A stretch of DNA of 64,000 bases from Bryoerythrophyllum caledonicum. Taxonomy: Eukaryota > Streptophyta > Bryopsida > Pottiales > Pottiaceae. The position numbers were made by a program, and so were the translations under genes. The DNA is taken from positions 14,442,867 through 14,506,866 of the forward strand of contig OZ020523.1 of NCBI GenBank assembly GCA_963971425.1, read 5' to 3'. The notes beneath the pieces are model-generated. The model was not told the DNA's origin, made no database searches, and was given only the letters and a program-made list of their open reading frames with translations. This document shows, in pieces, positions 1 to 10,093 of this stretch (position 1 is the first letter of the stretch; the number at the start of each line of letters is the position of its first letter).

Positions 1-84
1 TTTTACATATAGACCTATTCCTACTAAAGTTGATACATTATTGTCTACCTTAAAGTCTTGGGTCCTGAAAATCTTTTGCAATGG

Positions 85-195
85 TCTTGGAATCATTCCC
101 AAGGTCCTTGGAATCGTTTCCAAGGTACTAGGAATCTTTCCCGAAGGCTTGAGAATCTATTCCAAGTCCTCTGAATCATTTCAAAGGCAATGGTC
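85..195. repeat. Degenerate tandem repeat, unit about 21-23 bp (array 1)
   Basis: Imperfect tandem copies of a unit like GGAATCATTCCCAAGGTCC lie just upstream of the first HECT-gene exon that I can see. The same kind of unit recurs at 1705-1810 and 7045-7190, so this is a dispersed repeat rather than a single local slippage event. Confidence 0.7.
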
Positions 196-315
196 TCTCT
201 TGAACAACAGCTAAATTCATCAAAAACATTGCATTTAAAATGAAGTATTGTTAGGAATAAAAAAAGCTTGACAAATTTGAAGACATGCTAATTTTACAAA
301 AATATTTGCTTACAG

Positions 316-2904
316 CTCCAGTTCAGCTGCTCCTCCAATTGCATGCAATTCTGGACGCCTAGCTCTCCCAGCTCCTACTCAAAGTGGAGTTCCACCAACT
401 GCTCAAGAGACAAGGTAAGAGTTCCACCAACCACTTCCAATAAGTTTTTTTTTTATTTGTATGTCTTTCACTATCATAAGACAAATTCATTTACAAAACC
501 TACTAAATGTAATCATGTTATGCTTCTTACAGTGTTGCTGGAATTGCAAGTTCATCTACGAGCTGGAGTGCTCCTGTACCCACACCTCCCACACCTGGAC
601 GCACATCAACATTTATTGACATTAGCGGACAAGTGTACATCAACAGCGAGAGTCGTTTAGACTACCTATCAGAATTATGGGTAGAAGCGGAGAAAGCATA
701 CTACACAGCTCTGGAGAGAAGAAATTGTAATGCTCACCAAGTCGTCGACAGTGATCCACATAGCCGATTGTTCTGGCGAGCCATCCAAGAATTGGAGACA
801 ACAGTGTTACAGGGAGCTGAAAAGCAGCAACCAGAGATCGAGTCCATCACAAGACAACTCATGAAGTGCAGAAACAATCGCATGGGACTAACATGTCCAG
901 AGAGTGATTTGGTGAAATTCACAGAAGAAGATACTGTGCGGGAGATAGCAATGTATACGGCTGCAGACATCAGGAGGGAATTTGAGTCTAATGCTAGACC
1001 GTTCTGGAGAGAATGGGAAGAATTCGGACGGTTAGTTCACTTACTTCCAGGTGATGCACTTTGCAAGGAGCACTCCCTCTTGATTTTGCAAACCTATGGT
1101 GAACAAGGCACAGAGCACATTAACATGTTAGATGAAGTATATAACCTTCCTTCTAACAAGAGAATCAGCAAGAGTTTGTTGAGGTTAATGTGCGAATCAA
1201 GAAATGGAAGAATGAACGAAAACCTTGGGGAGGAAGATCTTATTCAGAAAAGGGAAGCAGTGGAGGCAGCACTATTGGCATTCCAGAGATACTACATTGA
1301 GAAGAAAGTGTTCTTCCCTTTCAAATTCTTCTGCGACTCTTCATCCTTGGTACCTGAAGAAATCATTAAGGTAAATTGTAGAATCACTTAGAAAATATAA
1401 TGTCAACAACAGTTGACAAAAATGATATACTAAAAACAATGTTTGTACTTGAATTCAGGTGCATCAAGGAAAGGAATACAAGGCTTTCTGTGAGAAATGG
1501 AACGATGTAGTTCTGGAGAACAAAGCCTGCTACAACGTGAAGATCAAATTCGTCCACAAGAGCGGGATAAAAGAGAAGCAAACAATTGATGTGGATGGAT
1601 TAAGAAACGCTTGGCTTACCTCATGTTGGAAGCAGTTTGTCTCCTATCAGTTTGTAAGTCCCCACCATCTGAACCTACAATTCAACACTGAAACATGATT
1701 TCAGAGAATATTTCTTAGGGTCCAGGGAATATTTCTTAGGGTTTAGGGAATATTTTCCAGGGTACAAGGAATCATCCCTGAGGTCCAAGGAATCATTCCG
1801 GAGGTCCCAGTCATTTGTCTAAAATCTATTTCAAATTAGAAGATTTGAACAAATCAAGTACTGAATACAATTTGTGCTATGGACAGAATTACAGCGAGAT
1901 TTTCGAGTATCCAAACAATCGGGAAGGAACGATTCTACACCCATTAAAAGATGGAGATATCATCGCACCTAAGAGACAACTTGATGTGGTATGTATTACT
2001 TATGTTCAATTTGAATATTTCAATATTCAAACTTCATTGCTGAATATATTTACTGAATTTCAAATCAATGCAGGCACGCATGCTGGGACACCTGATCTGG
2101 AGTATCGCATTCAATAACTCGGAGGTTAATCGCCCATTCACATTTTCTACGCTGCTCATGATGTGTGACATGGTTCCTAAGGATTTATCAAGTATTGACC
2201 GACAGTTACGATGGTCATTGGAGAGGGACTTTCGATTATGCTTCCCCACAAAATGGAATATCCTGAAACAACTAAGGAAGTCGTATGAAGAGGCATCAGC
2301 ACTAGTCACTCACCTTTGTGAGGAGGAGATAGACGACAGCCTAGGTTGGTCATTTCAGAACTTCGTGATCGATGAAGGCAACTGGAGCTCCGAGGTTGAA
2401 GGGAAGATCGGTGCAATCATCTGGACACATTTGTTCAAAGACAGGGCGTTAGTGGGTGCAGCATTGAGAGAAGGATTCTTCATGAGCGTGGAGACAGCTC
2501 CAATTTCGCCAGTGGAGAAAGCTAATTTTCTAGCAGACTTGGCTCTACTAAACCCTGAGTGTTTGAAGATCATTTTTTCAGGGGCCTGCTCTGTGGATGC
2601 TACAGAGTTCATGAAGGTTGTTCACTTCAGGGCGTCTATTGCACATCAACAACAAGTATGGTTTGAAACAGCCGTTCATAGCATGACTAACATGGAGAGG
2701 ACAAGATTGGCTGTTTTTATTACAGGGAAAGAGTACTTCAGCAATGCAAACATCACAGTTGAGTTATTGGCTAGAGACGACGAACCTTGTGTACAAGCGA
2801 GCATGTGCTTCACCACCCTTCTTCTGCCGCCATACAAATCCCTGCAAAGTATGTTGCGGAAAATCAACATCTCAACTATGGACACTAGTTATGGACGCCC
2901 ATAG
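316..2904 (+). CDS. HECT-type E3 ubiquitin ligase-like gene, 3' part (5' end not seen)
   Basis: Exons that can be read are 316-414, 533-1370, 1459-1653, about 1840-1988 and 2074-2904, with GT/AG borders. The first visible exons encode a Ser/Pro/Thr-rich linker. The body then shows HECT N-lobe features (GKEYKAFCEKW, then IDVDGLRNAWL). The C-terminus has the C-lobe pattern ASMCFTTLLLPPYKS followed by a short tail, which places the presumed thioester cysteine close to the end as in HECT ligases. In this family that cysteine takes ubiquitin from an E2 and passes it to a substrate. The sequence is divergent from the usual plant UPL proteins, and the upstream part probably lies outside the window. 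The junction between exons 3 and 4 does not keep frame with the best canonical sites (donor after 1653, acceptor before 1840). An alternative donor near 1650 with an acceptor before 1811 does keep frame. So this is either an unusual splice or a decaying gene. HECT assignment is fairly sure; activity is unknown. Confidence 0.65.
1705..1810. repeat. Degenerate tandem repeat inside HECT intron 3 (array 2)
   Basis: Four or five imperfect units of about 21-23 bp (AGGGAATATTTCTTAGGGT grading into GGAATCATCCCTGAGGTCC) fill most of the intron between exons 3 and 4. They resemble the units at 85-195 and 7045-7190. Confidence 0.7.
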
Positions 2905-3626
2905 AATTTGATATTTTCATACAACATAGAGTTAGATGAGTTGTTGGATAGCTCTCAAACTACAACTCTATGATTTTTCTCTAAATGCTATGTTAAAAGA
3001 TGTCATGATGTGAACAATAAATTTTGGTATAGAACAGCAGAGTTCAAAGGATACCGACCGGGTTGCGTCTTTCTCAACCCAAGGACTGAAGACCAGAAAA
3101 ATTCGAATACGATGTCGCCCGTGAGCTTTACCGTGAAAGTTTTTAACTGCAACATGATAATTGCTATCAATCTCGACTGTATGGAATTTTTCATTGTATA
3201 GAATCAGCTCAAAGGAGACTAATATTCATCTTGGTTGATCTCATGTGCAAACTCTCACTTCACTCCCAAGGACAACTAAAACTACCTTGAATTGAGTTTA
3301 AAGACCACCGAGCTCTTCTATGATCAAACAACTATAATAAAAGAAAACCACCAAGCTCTTCCATACCCAATCCAACAACTCTAATACAAAAACAATCAGC
3401 TCTTCTACCAATCCAATAACTATATAGAGTAAGAAACAGTACCACAATAAATCAGAAGAGGAGGAACCTTCAAACTCTAGAAACACAGGCTCCACAAGCT
3501 CTCCAATCAATCCAATACCCATATGGAGCTAAAAAAACGGTACCACAATAGACCAAAAGAGGAGGTATCTTCAAGCTCCAGAAACACAGATTTTCCACAA
3601 CAAATGAGGTGATGAGAAGAACCAAC
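2905..3626. other. Gene-free stretch with a 101-bp tandem duplication
   Basis: No coding region is supported here. A segment at 3436-3489 (GTACCACAAT, then AGAGGAGG, then AGAAACACAG) is repeated at 3537-3590, a period of 101 bp. A small inverted repeat, CATAGAGTT / AACTCTATG, lies at about 2926-2972, just past the HECT stop codon. Confidence 0.5.
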
Positions 3627-3975
3627 CTGGATAAGTAACAGTAGTGCCATTTAGGGCCTGTGAGACACTAGTGTACCGAACACTCCAGGTGGACTGATTC
3701 TTGGCCTCAACCAGCTGTGTCTGGGCGAGGAACGTGTAGAAGCTGCGAATGGAGTAGAGAGGATTAATTGTGGTGAGGGGCTCCAGCAGCTCGAAGGTGC
3801 CCTTGGTGTTGGACAGGACCTCGAATAGCATGGTTAGGCGCAGGAATGGATTCGGGTCAGTCTGGCGCGGCAGCTTGTACACGATGATCTTCACTTTTGA
3901 GTCAAAGGTGGTCGTCGTGGGAAAGATGGTGGCGTCTAATGGCGCGAACTGACCGTCTGTGAAGATCACTATCAC
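3627..3975 (-). pseudogene. Isolated exon of a von Willebrand A (alpha-2/delta or CACHD-like) protein
   Basis: A 349-bp open exon with a good acceptor (TTTTCTTGCACAG before 3975) and a donor (CAG/GTTGGT after 3627) encodes the second half of a VWA domain. It begins VIVIFTDGQ, the strand and loop typical of the fold. It continues through a region with YSIRSFYTFLAQTQL and STWSVRYTSVS, which resembles the part after the VWA core in calcium-channel alpha-2/delta and VWA-plus-Cache proteins. I find no start, no metal-binding DxSxS exon and no later exon nearby. The exon is therefore a fragment, in the same orientation as the DA1-like and DnaJ fragments next to it. Family assignment is moderate; that it is a fragment is more certain. 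Confidence 0.55.
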
Positions 3976-4477
3976 CTGTGCAAGAAAATTAGAACTGTTC
4001 TTTGTATAGCGAGGCAAAGATACCATGATTATTGTACTTTTTTTTCAATTTTAATTAGTAATGTCTACACTTAATAGCTAAAAATATCTATAGTCAGCTC
4101 AAAGACAAAAAAATATTTTGTGAAGTCGCCCAAAGTTTTAATGAACTTCTCTTTACTGAACTAATGTTTTAGATTGTGATTTAATTTTTGCTGTTATAAA
4201 GTTTATGATTCTTAACCCTGCTCACTCCTCACTCTTAATAGCCATTAAATCATTGGAAGAGCTTGGTGGTGAATCCTTATTGGTGGTCTCTAAACCAAGG
4301 CAAAGCAGTTACAGTGAGAGTAAAGAAAGAGTTTGCACAAAGTCAATCATGAATACTAGTCGCTTTTCTCTAATAGAGAGCTATTCACGGGTGGATTTCA
4401 CTATGAGAAAAAGTGGGCGTATCTTACTCAATTTTGGGTGATTTTAGAACGAACTGTAGTGTGTTATGTTACTCACC
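3976..4477. other. Spacer between two captured gene fragments
   Basis: AT-rich sequence with no supported exon. In particular the DA1 segment that should follow the HExxH exon (FRTLSQDVEEGICQ) cannot be found on either strand. Confidence 0.5.
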
Positions 4478-5446
4478 GTCAAGGCGGATCCGAGCGTGCA
4501 TCAATTTGTGCGCTAGTGGATCGTGTTAATAATCTGCACGCTCTGCATGCCCAAATGACACATAAAATGCTGGTCAGATTTTAATGTAGAAGTTTGAGAA
4601 CGTGGTGTAAACTAATTTACGCTTGCCAAGATGCATGTTAAGAAAGGGCTACCAAGGAAAACACTGCCAATAAATGTATTTTTCTGGGAGCAAAGCATTG
4701 TTGACATACAAGCATGATCTCAAAACAAAATACATACCTGGGTAATCCTAAAAGAACAAGAATTGTTGTCACCTTGCAATGGCGTGGCATTTTCCGCATT
4801 TCTGCCATAGGGCAGCCGCTATGAATACCTGCGTTGTATATTTGTTCCAAAAATCATCCAGATTAATAAAAGGAGTAGGTAATGCAGGCCCTTCGCTTAA
4901 ATTAACTAGTTCAAGAAAAGGGTAAATGACAGTTGCAAAAGCATGACAGGAAACATCACATTAGAAGAATTCCTACAACATTTCATCAAAATGGAAAAAA
5001 TTATTAAAAAGTAGAAGTCCGGTTTTCTTACAGGAAGGATATGTTGTTCTGACAAAGAAAGACCTCGCATTTTTGGAGCGTGAGTGTGTCCCTGCATAGT
5101 GTTCGCTAGATCAAAGTCCAAGCTGCATAAAAGGAACCAGAACTGAGAAACGGATATTAAGGTCTAAACTATAAATCCTGATTTGAACAAAAGAGAGTTC
5201 ACATCAAAGTGGAAGAACTTCTTACATCTTTCTCAACTTCATGGGCGTTGTTGAGGGCCTCTTGCTCCACCAAAAGCATGGGTACTTCTTGTTCAATAGG
5301 CATTCCCAGGGTCACTCTGTAGTATTTCAGTATGTCAAGGTATAGAGGCTGGCAATCCTTGGTCGCCATCACTGCATCCTTCAAGCTCCTGTAGCACTTG
5401 CCACACACCTTCCTTCCATCCTTCAAGCTCTTGTACTGTTCATCAA
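4478..5446 (-). pseudogene. DA1: DA1-like LIM peptidase, partial pseudogene
   Basis: Four exons can be read on the minus strand: 5446-5226, 5091-5032, 4828-4738 and 4533-4478. They encode, in order, PVDEQYKSLKDGRKVC...CQPLYLDILKYY...EQEVPMLLVEQEALN, then APKMRGLSLSEQHIL, then CKVTTILVLLGLPR, then LLTRS...LAHKLMHA. These match the conserved C-terminal domain of plant DA1/DAR proteins, growth-limiting peptidases activated by ubiquitination, in the right order. The phase-2 junction GLPR/LLT is also kept. The ubiquitin-interacting and LIM parts and everything after the peptidase motif are missing. In the last exon a 2-base loss shifts the frame just before the zinc motif, and the motif reads HKLMH instead of HEMMH, so the catalytic glutamate is lost. 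It is certainly not an active peptidase. Confidence 0.8.
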
Positions 5447-5475
5447 CTGGTTGCAAAATCATCAAAAAAAAACTC

Positions 5476-5494
5476 CCCATCTAAACCCTAAACC
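5476..5494. other. Telomere-like junction between DnaJ and DA1 fragments
   Basis: The sequence CTAAACCCTAAACC lies directly between the end of the DnaJ zinc-finger exon (5494) and the start of DA1-like sequence. Two plant telomere units at a junction of unrelated genes look like filler DNA from end joining, or could be chance. Confidence 0.4.
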
Positions 5495-6144
5495 TGCACC
5501 ACCTTCTGGCCCTTGCAGGCTTGCACTGCCCTTACACTTACCTTCTCGCTGATGGTCTCGCCTGAGCCGCAGCAGTCAGAGCAAACATGTTGAATCTCTT
5601 GAATCATGTTGAGGCCCAGCTGCCAGATGGACACCTTCACGCCTGAACCCTGACACCCTGCGCACCAACTCGATGCACCCGTCTTCAATCTTTTCCTGGA
5701 CAATTAATTACATTGGAACCTTAGGAGCTGGAAAGTTTTCCACAGTGCAATCCACCTCACGTTTCACTTAAGGATTGGTAATGACCACATGAACTTCTTC
5801 TAATGCATTTGGAATGCACGTTCTTATCCCATGCATGCAAGACTGCGGAAACACGCTCAGCACCCAGTTCCTAATCAATCACGCACCATTGCACATCTCG
5901 CACACCCCCCATCACAACAACCAAAAACACAGACACACACATGAACGTCCGTATCCCCGAAAAACCACGCGGATCCGCGATGCCGCACCTGCGAAAGGGT
6001 TGCCGCCACCCTCGAAGAAAGACTCGAAAATGTCGAATGGATTGTGCGAGGCACCGCCTTGAGAGCGTCCTCCCCATACTGATCGTAAATCTCCCTCTTC
6101 TCGGGATCACTCAGCACTTCGTACTCCTGGGCGAGCTCCTTGAA
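5494..6144 (-). pseudogene. DnaJ (type I J-protein) fragment: end of J domain, G/F region and zinc finger
   Basis: Exon 6144-5989 encodes FKELAQEYEVLSDPEKREIY and YGEDALK, helices III-IV of a J domain. After a one-base shift it encodes GGASHNPFDIFESFF, the G/F segment of plant cytosolic DnaJ (J2/J3 type). Exon 5695-5494 encodes part of the cysteine-rich zinc finger (CAGCQGSGVKV, then QHVCSDCCGSGETISEK) up to KGQKVVQ. The exon with the HPD motif, the stretch linking G/F to the zinc finger, and the client-binding C-terminus are all absent. The zinc-finger exon also starts with a frame slip. The intact family stimulates Hsp70 ATPase; this copy cannot. It is co-oriented with and immediately followed by the DA1-like fragment. 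Confidence 0.8.
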
Positions 6145-7044
6145 CTACGCACACCAAACAATTCACGCCCCATCGATCAACATAACATACCTACACCGCC
6201 TTCTCCATGACGACAAGGGGAAATCAGTAGATCCAGCGACGACCACCCCCCAGTGAACATAAAAACGACGTCTTTCAGAACAAGAGAGACTTCACCCGCC
6301 AATCTCGATTAAAAGCGGAGCACAAATCCGATAGGGCCACAGGAGGCACCAATTCAACACATCCGCGACGCAGAAGCGGGACGCATGAGCAAAGCTACAT
6401 AAACATGACGAATCTACATAAACCATGACGACACTACATAAACCAATACAAACCACAACACATCAACAGACCTTTCAGATCTCGCTCCACCGATCCAACT
6501 TAACCATGCATTGAAGCAGAACTCGAGCAAAGAGAGAGCATGCTAGGGTTAAGACCGACAACAACGCAAACGCATCTAACAGACCTTTCAAATCTCGCTC
6601 CACCAATCGAACTTCACCGTGCATTAAAGCAAAACTTGCGCAGAGAGAGACATAGCACGCTAGGGTTAAGACCGACAACAACGAAAACGCATCTAACACA
6701 TAAAGACGGAGGTGGAGACGCAACTGATGTCCACTGCCGCAGCCTGCAACGTAGAGAGTGAAACTTAGAGAGTGAGGAGTGCGGCAAGAGAGCGAAGAGT
6801 GTGGCGCTGGAATGCGGTGAGAGGATGCGGCCCAAAGCTCAGGGTTTGGGGTGCAGTCCTCACCTGAAACAGATGGGCGGAGACGATGAACTCACACGAA
6901 CGGTATAGATGGATCGTCGGGCAGTGTAGATGAATCGCCGGGCAGATGGGATGTATTTTGGTAGAAATCTAATGTTGTACCCATACGAATACAAGCTGAT
7001 ACCCTCTTGAAATATAATAACCAGCTAATATCCGCTTGTGGGAT
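6145..7044. other. Gene-free stretch upstream of the DnaJ fragment with a 113-bp tandem duplication
   Basis: The block from 6468 (AGACCTTTCAGATCTCGCTC to GGGTTAAGACCGACAAC) is repeated from 6581 to about 6695, a period of 113 bp with several mismatches. Near 6908-6950 two short copies of GTAGATGRATCG and CGGGCAG follow. No exon is supported; it could be promoter or leader sequence dragged along with the DnaJ fragment. Confidence 0.5.
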
Positions 7045-7190
7045 AGAATCTTCTCAGTGTTCATCGAATCTTTCCCGGGGTACATAACATCTTCACAAGG
7101 TACATTGAATCTTTTCCGTGGTATAAAGCATCTTTCCCAGGGTATAGAGAATGTTACCGGGGGTAACGGGAATCTTCCCCAGGATACCAA
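7045..7190. repeat. Degenerate tandem repeat, unit about 23 bp (array 3)
   Basis: Six or so imperfect units such as GAATCTTTCCCGGGGTACAT run in tandem. Spacing and wording (GAATC, TTTCCC, GGGTA) match the arrays at 85-195 and 1705-1810. Confidence 0.7.
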
Positions 7191-8372
7191 GAAACGTCAA
7201 TTCCTAGCCTTTTTGGCATTCCATATCCAGCTGCCCACCGTCACGACCCTGAGGTCAACTCTCTTAATCCCAGGCACTGTCCCCGATTGCACCGCGTGTC
7301 GTCGCCCTTGAGGCCGTGAAGTCCACCCCAGTTACGGGTCCCACCAGAAAAGCAAGTGGTTGGGCCGATGACCCCAGTCCCAATTCGCAGGAATGAAGGC
7401 CATCTTTTCGGATGAGAACTCAAATGCACAACTCCTGGATGAATAATCGGGATTTCTCACTCAGGGAGCAACCTGCTTCTCCCGAAACAGCTTCTCTCAC
7501 AGAACATGAACATGAGCTCTTCTCTCACACTCACAATTCCAATACCACTAGAACTAGTACTAACACAAATTTAATTAGTAACCCACTCATTCTCTACTCT
7601 TCCCAATTTTGCAAAAACTATTTTGATACAACAATGGTAAGAAATAATGAAGAATGAGGGGTCTTTGTCAAGTGAATCACATGTGTTTTTCACAAGAAGT
7701 CAAGCGACACGCACTCCACAAGGGGAGAATCAACGAGTGCAACTAAAGTAGAGAATGCGGAGCTTTCACTAATGATAAACCATCACTTTACAAGCAAAGA
7801 ACTCACTAATCACTCTCTAACCTTACTCACAAAGCTTGACTTGACAAAGACGTCAAGTCAAGGACAAGTGAGGCGCTATACGCACACACGCGGAACCCTA
7901 AGTGGATGAAACTCATCCACGGATGAATAGGGTGCGCCGCCATATGTCCCTAAACACACGTAGATTAGTAACAAACTAATCTATGGTAAAACTACGATAT
8001 GGAGAAGCCCTCGACGCCACGTCCCGTGACAGCTCGCCCCTCGCCGCTCACAAGATAGCAATCCTGTACAAAGAGTAAGTGTAATGCGTGCTCTAAGCTC
8101 AATATTCACATGTGCACTACACTAAACATCCTATTTAGTGTAGTCTACACTAATACAAACCCTTACACTAAATGTAAGAATCACAATTACTGTAATGACA
8201 CAACATTACACTAAATGTGAAACATTACACTATATGTGAATGGTAGTAAAAATTGGAATTTTCCTTTTTTACTTGTGCACAATTAGTGTATGAAAAAGCT
8301 TGCTGCACTGAATGAAAAACAACACTATTCAAAGGAGCATAAGTCACTCAAAAAGGACTAAAATTACAGTCA
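7191..8372. other. Gene-free stretch with TTACACTAAATGT repeats
   Basis: No coding region is supported. Between about 8110 and 8245 the words ACACTAAA, TTTAGTGT and TTACACTAAATGT recur in both orientations and form several short overlapping inverted repeats. The rest shows nothing I recognise. Confidence 0.4.
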
Positions 8373-8423
8373 TGAGATGTTTTTTGACATCTACATTTTC
8401 TGTAGATGTCAAAAAACAACTCA
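8373..8423. repeat. Strong 23-bp inverted repeat with a 5-base loop
   Basis: The arm at 8373-8395 (TGAGATGTTTTTTGACATCTACA as two overlapping words) pairs with 8401-8423 with a single mismatch around the loop TTTTC. It would form a stable hairpin in DNA or RNA. It could be the core of a small MITE or a small-RNA hairpin; nothing decides this from sequence alone. Confidence 0.7.
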
Positions 8424-8643
8424 TATGTTTAATTTGAAGAAAATCTGATTAAGTTATGGGCATTCAAAGATTTTGGTCATGTAAATTAAACAAAGTGGCA
8501 AAAATGAAGGAATATTTGTATAAAAAATACTAAAATCATAAGTTTGAAGATATGAAATATATTTAATATAATAGGGGTAAAAAATAAATTTGTTAGGAAA
8601 ATAAAAGTAGAATTGCAAATTCATGTAAAAATGAACTCTTTCA

Positions 8644-10093
8644 TTAATTTGCCATAGGCAAATTTGGGACTTGTTGTCCTTCAAAGTAAGGACGATATTT
8701 TGCAATAATTTCCCGAAGGTGGGGAAATAGTTTCTCAATAGTCCAAGTGCCATCTAAACCTAATGATAAACCGCATCTAATCATGACTTTTCGGGCATAT
8801 GAAATATGTTGAGAATCAACCATGCCGTTTACATCATCTACGGCATTTGCTGCTAATTGAAGAAAAAATTGCTTACCCGGATTTTGAAGCTTCGCCTACC
8901 ACTGACCGTCACGACGTGGAGTATTTTGCCATGCATTCGCTTCGAAAAGTTTGGTTTTTTTGCATCCCAACGCTTCGTCCATGCGTCTTTAATTTTTGGA
9001 ATAATAAATGTGTTGGCGGGTTGGCAAAGGTGAGTCACACAAGGAGGTAACTATTTTATAACGGTTCTTTTTACCGCTGAATTGGCCGCCAACCGAGGGG
9101 TTACATTGTGGGCCATACAATTGTCCACCCACACGTATTTTATATGATTGTGGATGTCCAGTTGGTAAGCCCTAGCTTCCTCAAAAATTGTGGAAACAAG
9201 GATTGGTCCATCCATCCTTTGGGCCCCGTACGGTAACTAACACCCGGAATAGAATCGTCCAAACCTCTAATTGGATAATTACTGTTTGGGTTAGAAAATA
9301 TCAACATTGGTGCCTCTATTATTGCTCTACAGCCCTCGAAAATCCTAACCACTATGGTCATTGCCTCCCCGCCAGCAACAACATTCACGTACTTCACGTA
9401 AGTATCTCCACGAAGGCCAAGGGTTTTACCATTGTCAACATTAATGGAAAAGTGAGTTTCATCCAAATTTTCCATCAAATTTTCATCAAATTCGCCCGAA
9501 AGAAACCCACGGTGTAAAATGTCTAAATGGAAAGTTGTATTCATTTCAATGTGTGCTTCTTTTTCCGGACTACAAGTTAGACGGCCTCTTTGTGACAATA
9601 AAACCATACTACAGGCATCCATAAAATGGGAAATCCATACGTTTGTTATTTTCTGTGTTAAAATAACATTATCCTTAGGGTCGGTTGATTGGGAGTTGTA
9701 AGGTGAATCCATCGATAAAATAATAGAAAGGGCCAGTTCTATAAGGATGGCGGGAGAGGATTTTATCCCGGAGGTGCGGTAAACTTCAAATGATTGCAGC
9801 AGCTTTGGATATAGCCATTGCATCCAAAGCGAACAGCAAGGCCCCTGCCCTGCGACGGCTTTGGTGAGAATCCACTTTCGGGTGCCCATGGTGCTACGCG
9901 TGATTTCGGCGGATTCGGGGTGCGAGCTGTTTTCTATAGGGAGGATGTTGTCGCGTAGGCTCCACCGACGGCTAGCGCGGACGAGGTTCGTTTGATGTTG
10001 GCAGCGGAAATGCTCTGGAAATGCTCTGATGGCGCGGCTGGTGAGTCCAGAAGTGCCATGGAGCGCGTGGTCCTCCACCATCCATGCCACCAC
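8644..10093 (-). pseudogene. Decayed DDE transposase (Tc1/pogo-like DDE_1 type)
   Basis: A 317-residue open segment (10093-9140) starts with a helix-turn-helix-like region (FPEHFRCQHQTNLVRASRRW). It then shows NLDETHFSINVDNGKTLGLR, which carries the first acidic residue, and VSYRTGPKGWMD. The match continues in other frames: VWVDNCMAHNVTPRL (second Asp), LPPCVTHLCQPANTFIIPKI, then NPGKQFFLQLAANAVDDVN, SYARKVMIRCGLSL and PYFEGQQVPNLPMAN before a stop near 8644. Two frame shifts (near 9140 and 8960) and two in-frame TAG codons (near 9050 and 8890) interrupt it. The residue expected to be the third acid is Asn (QPAN). It is a dead copy of about 480 codons. I could not find terminal inverted repeats. 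The superfamily call is tentative; that it is a DDE transposase is firm. Confidence 0.75.

Noticed and set aside
3010-3201. 63-codon plus-strand frame after the HECT stop
   Set aside because: Separate from the HECT frame, no HECT-like sequence, and an equally long frame exists on the other strand.
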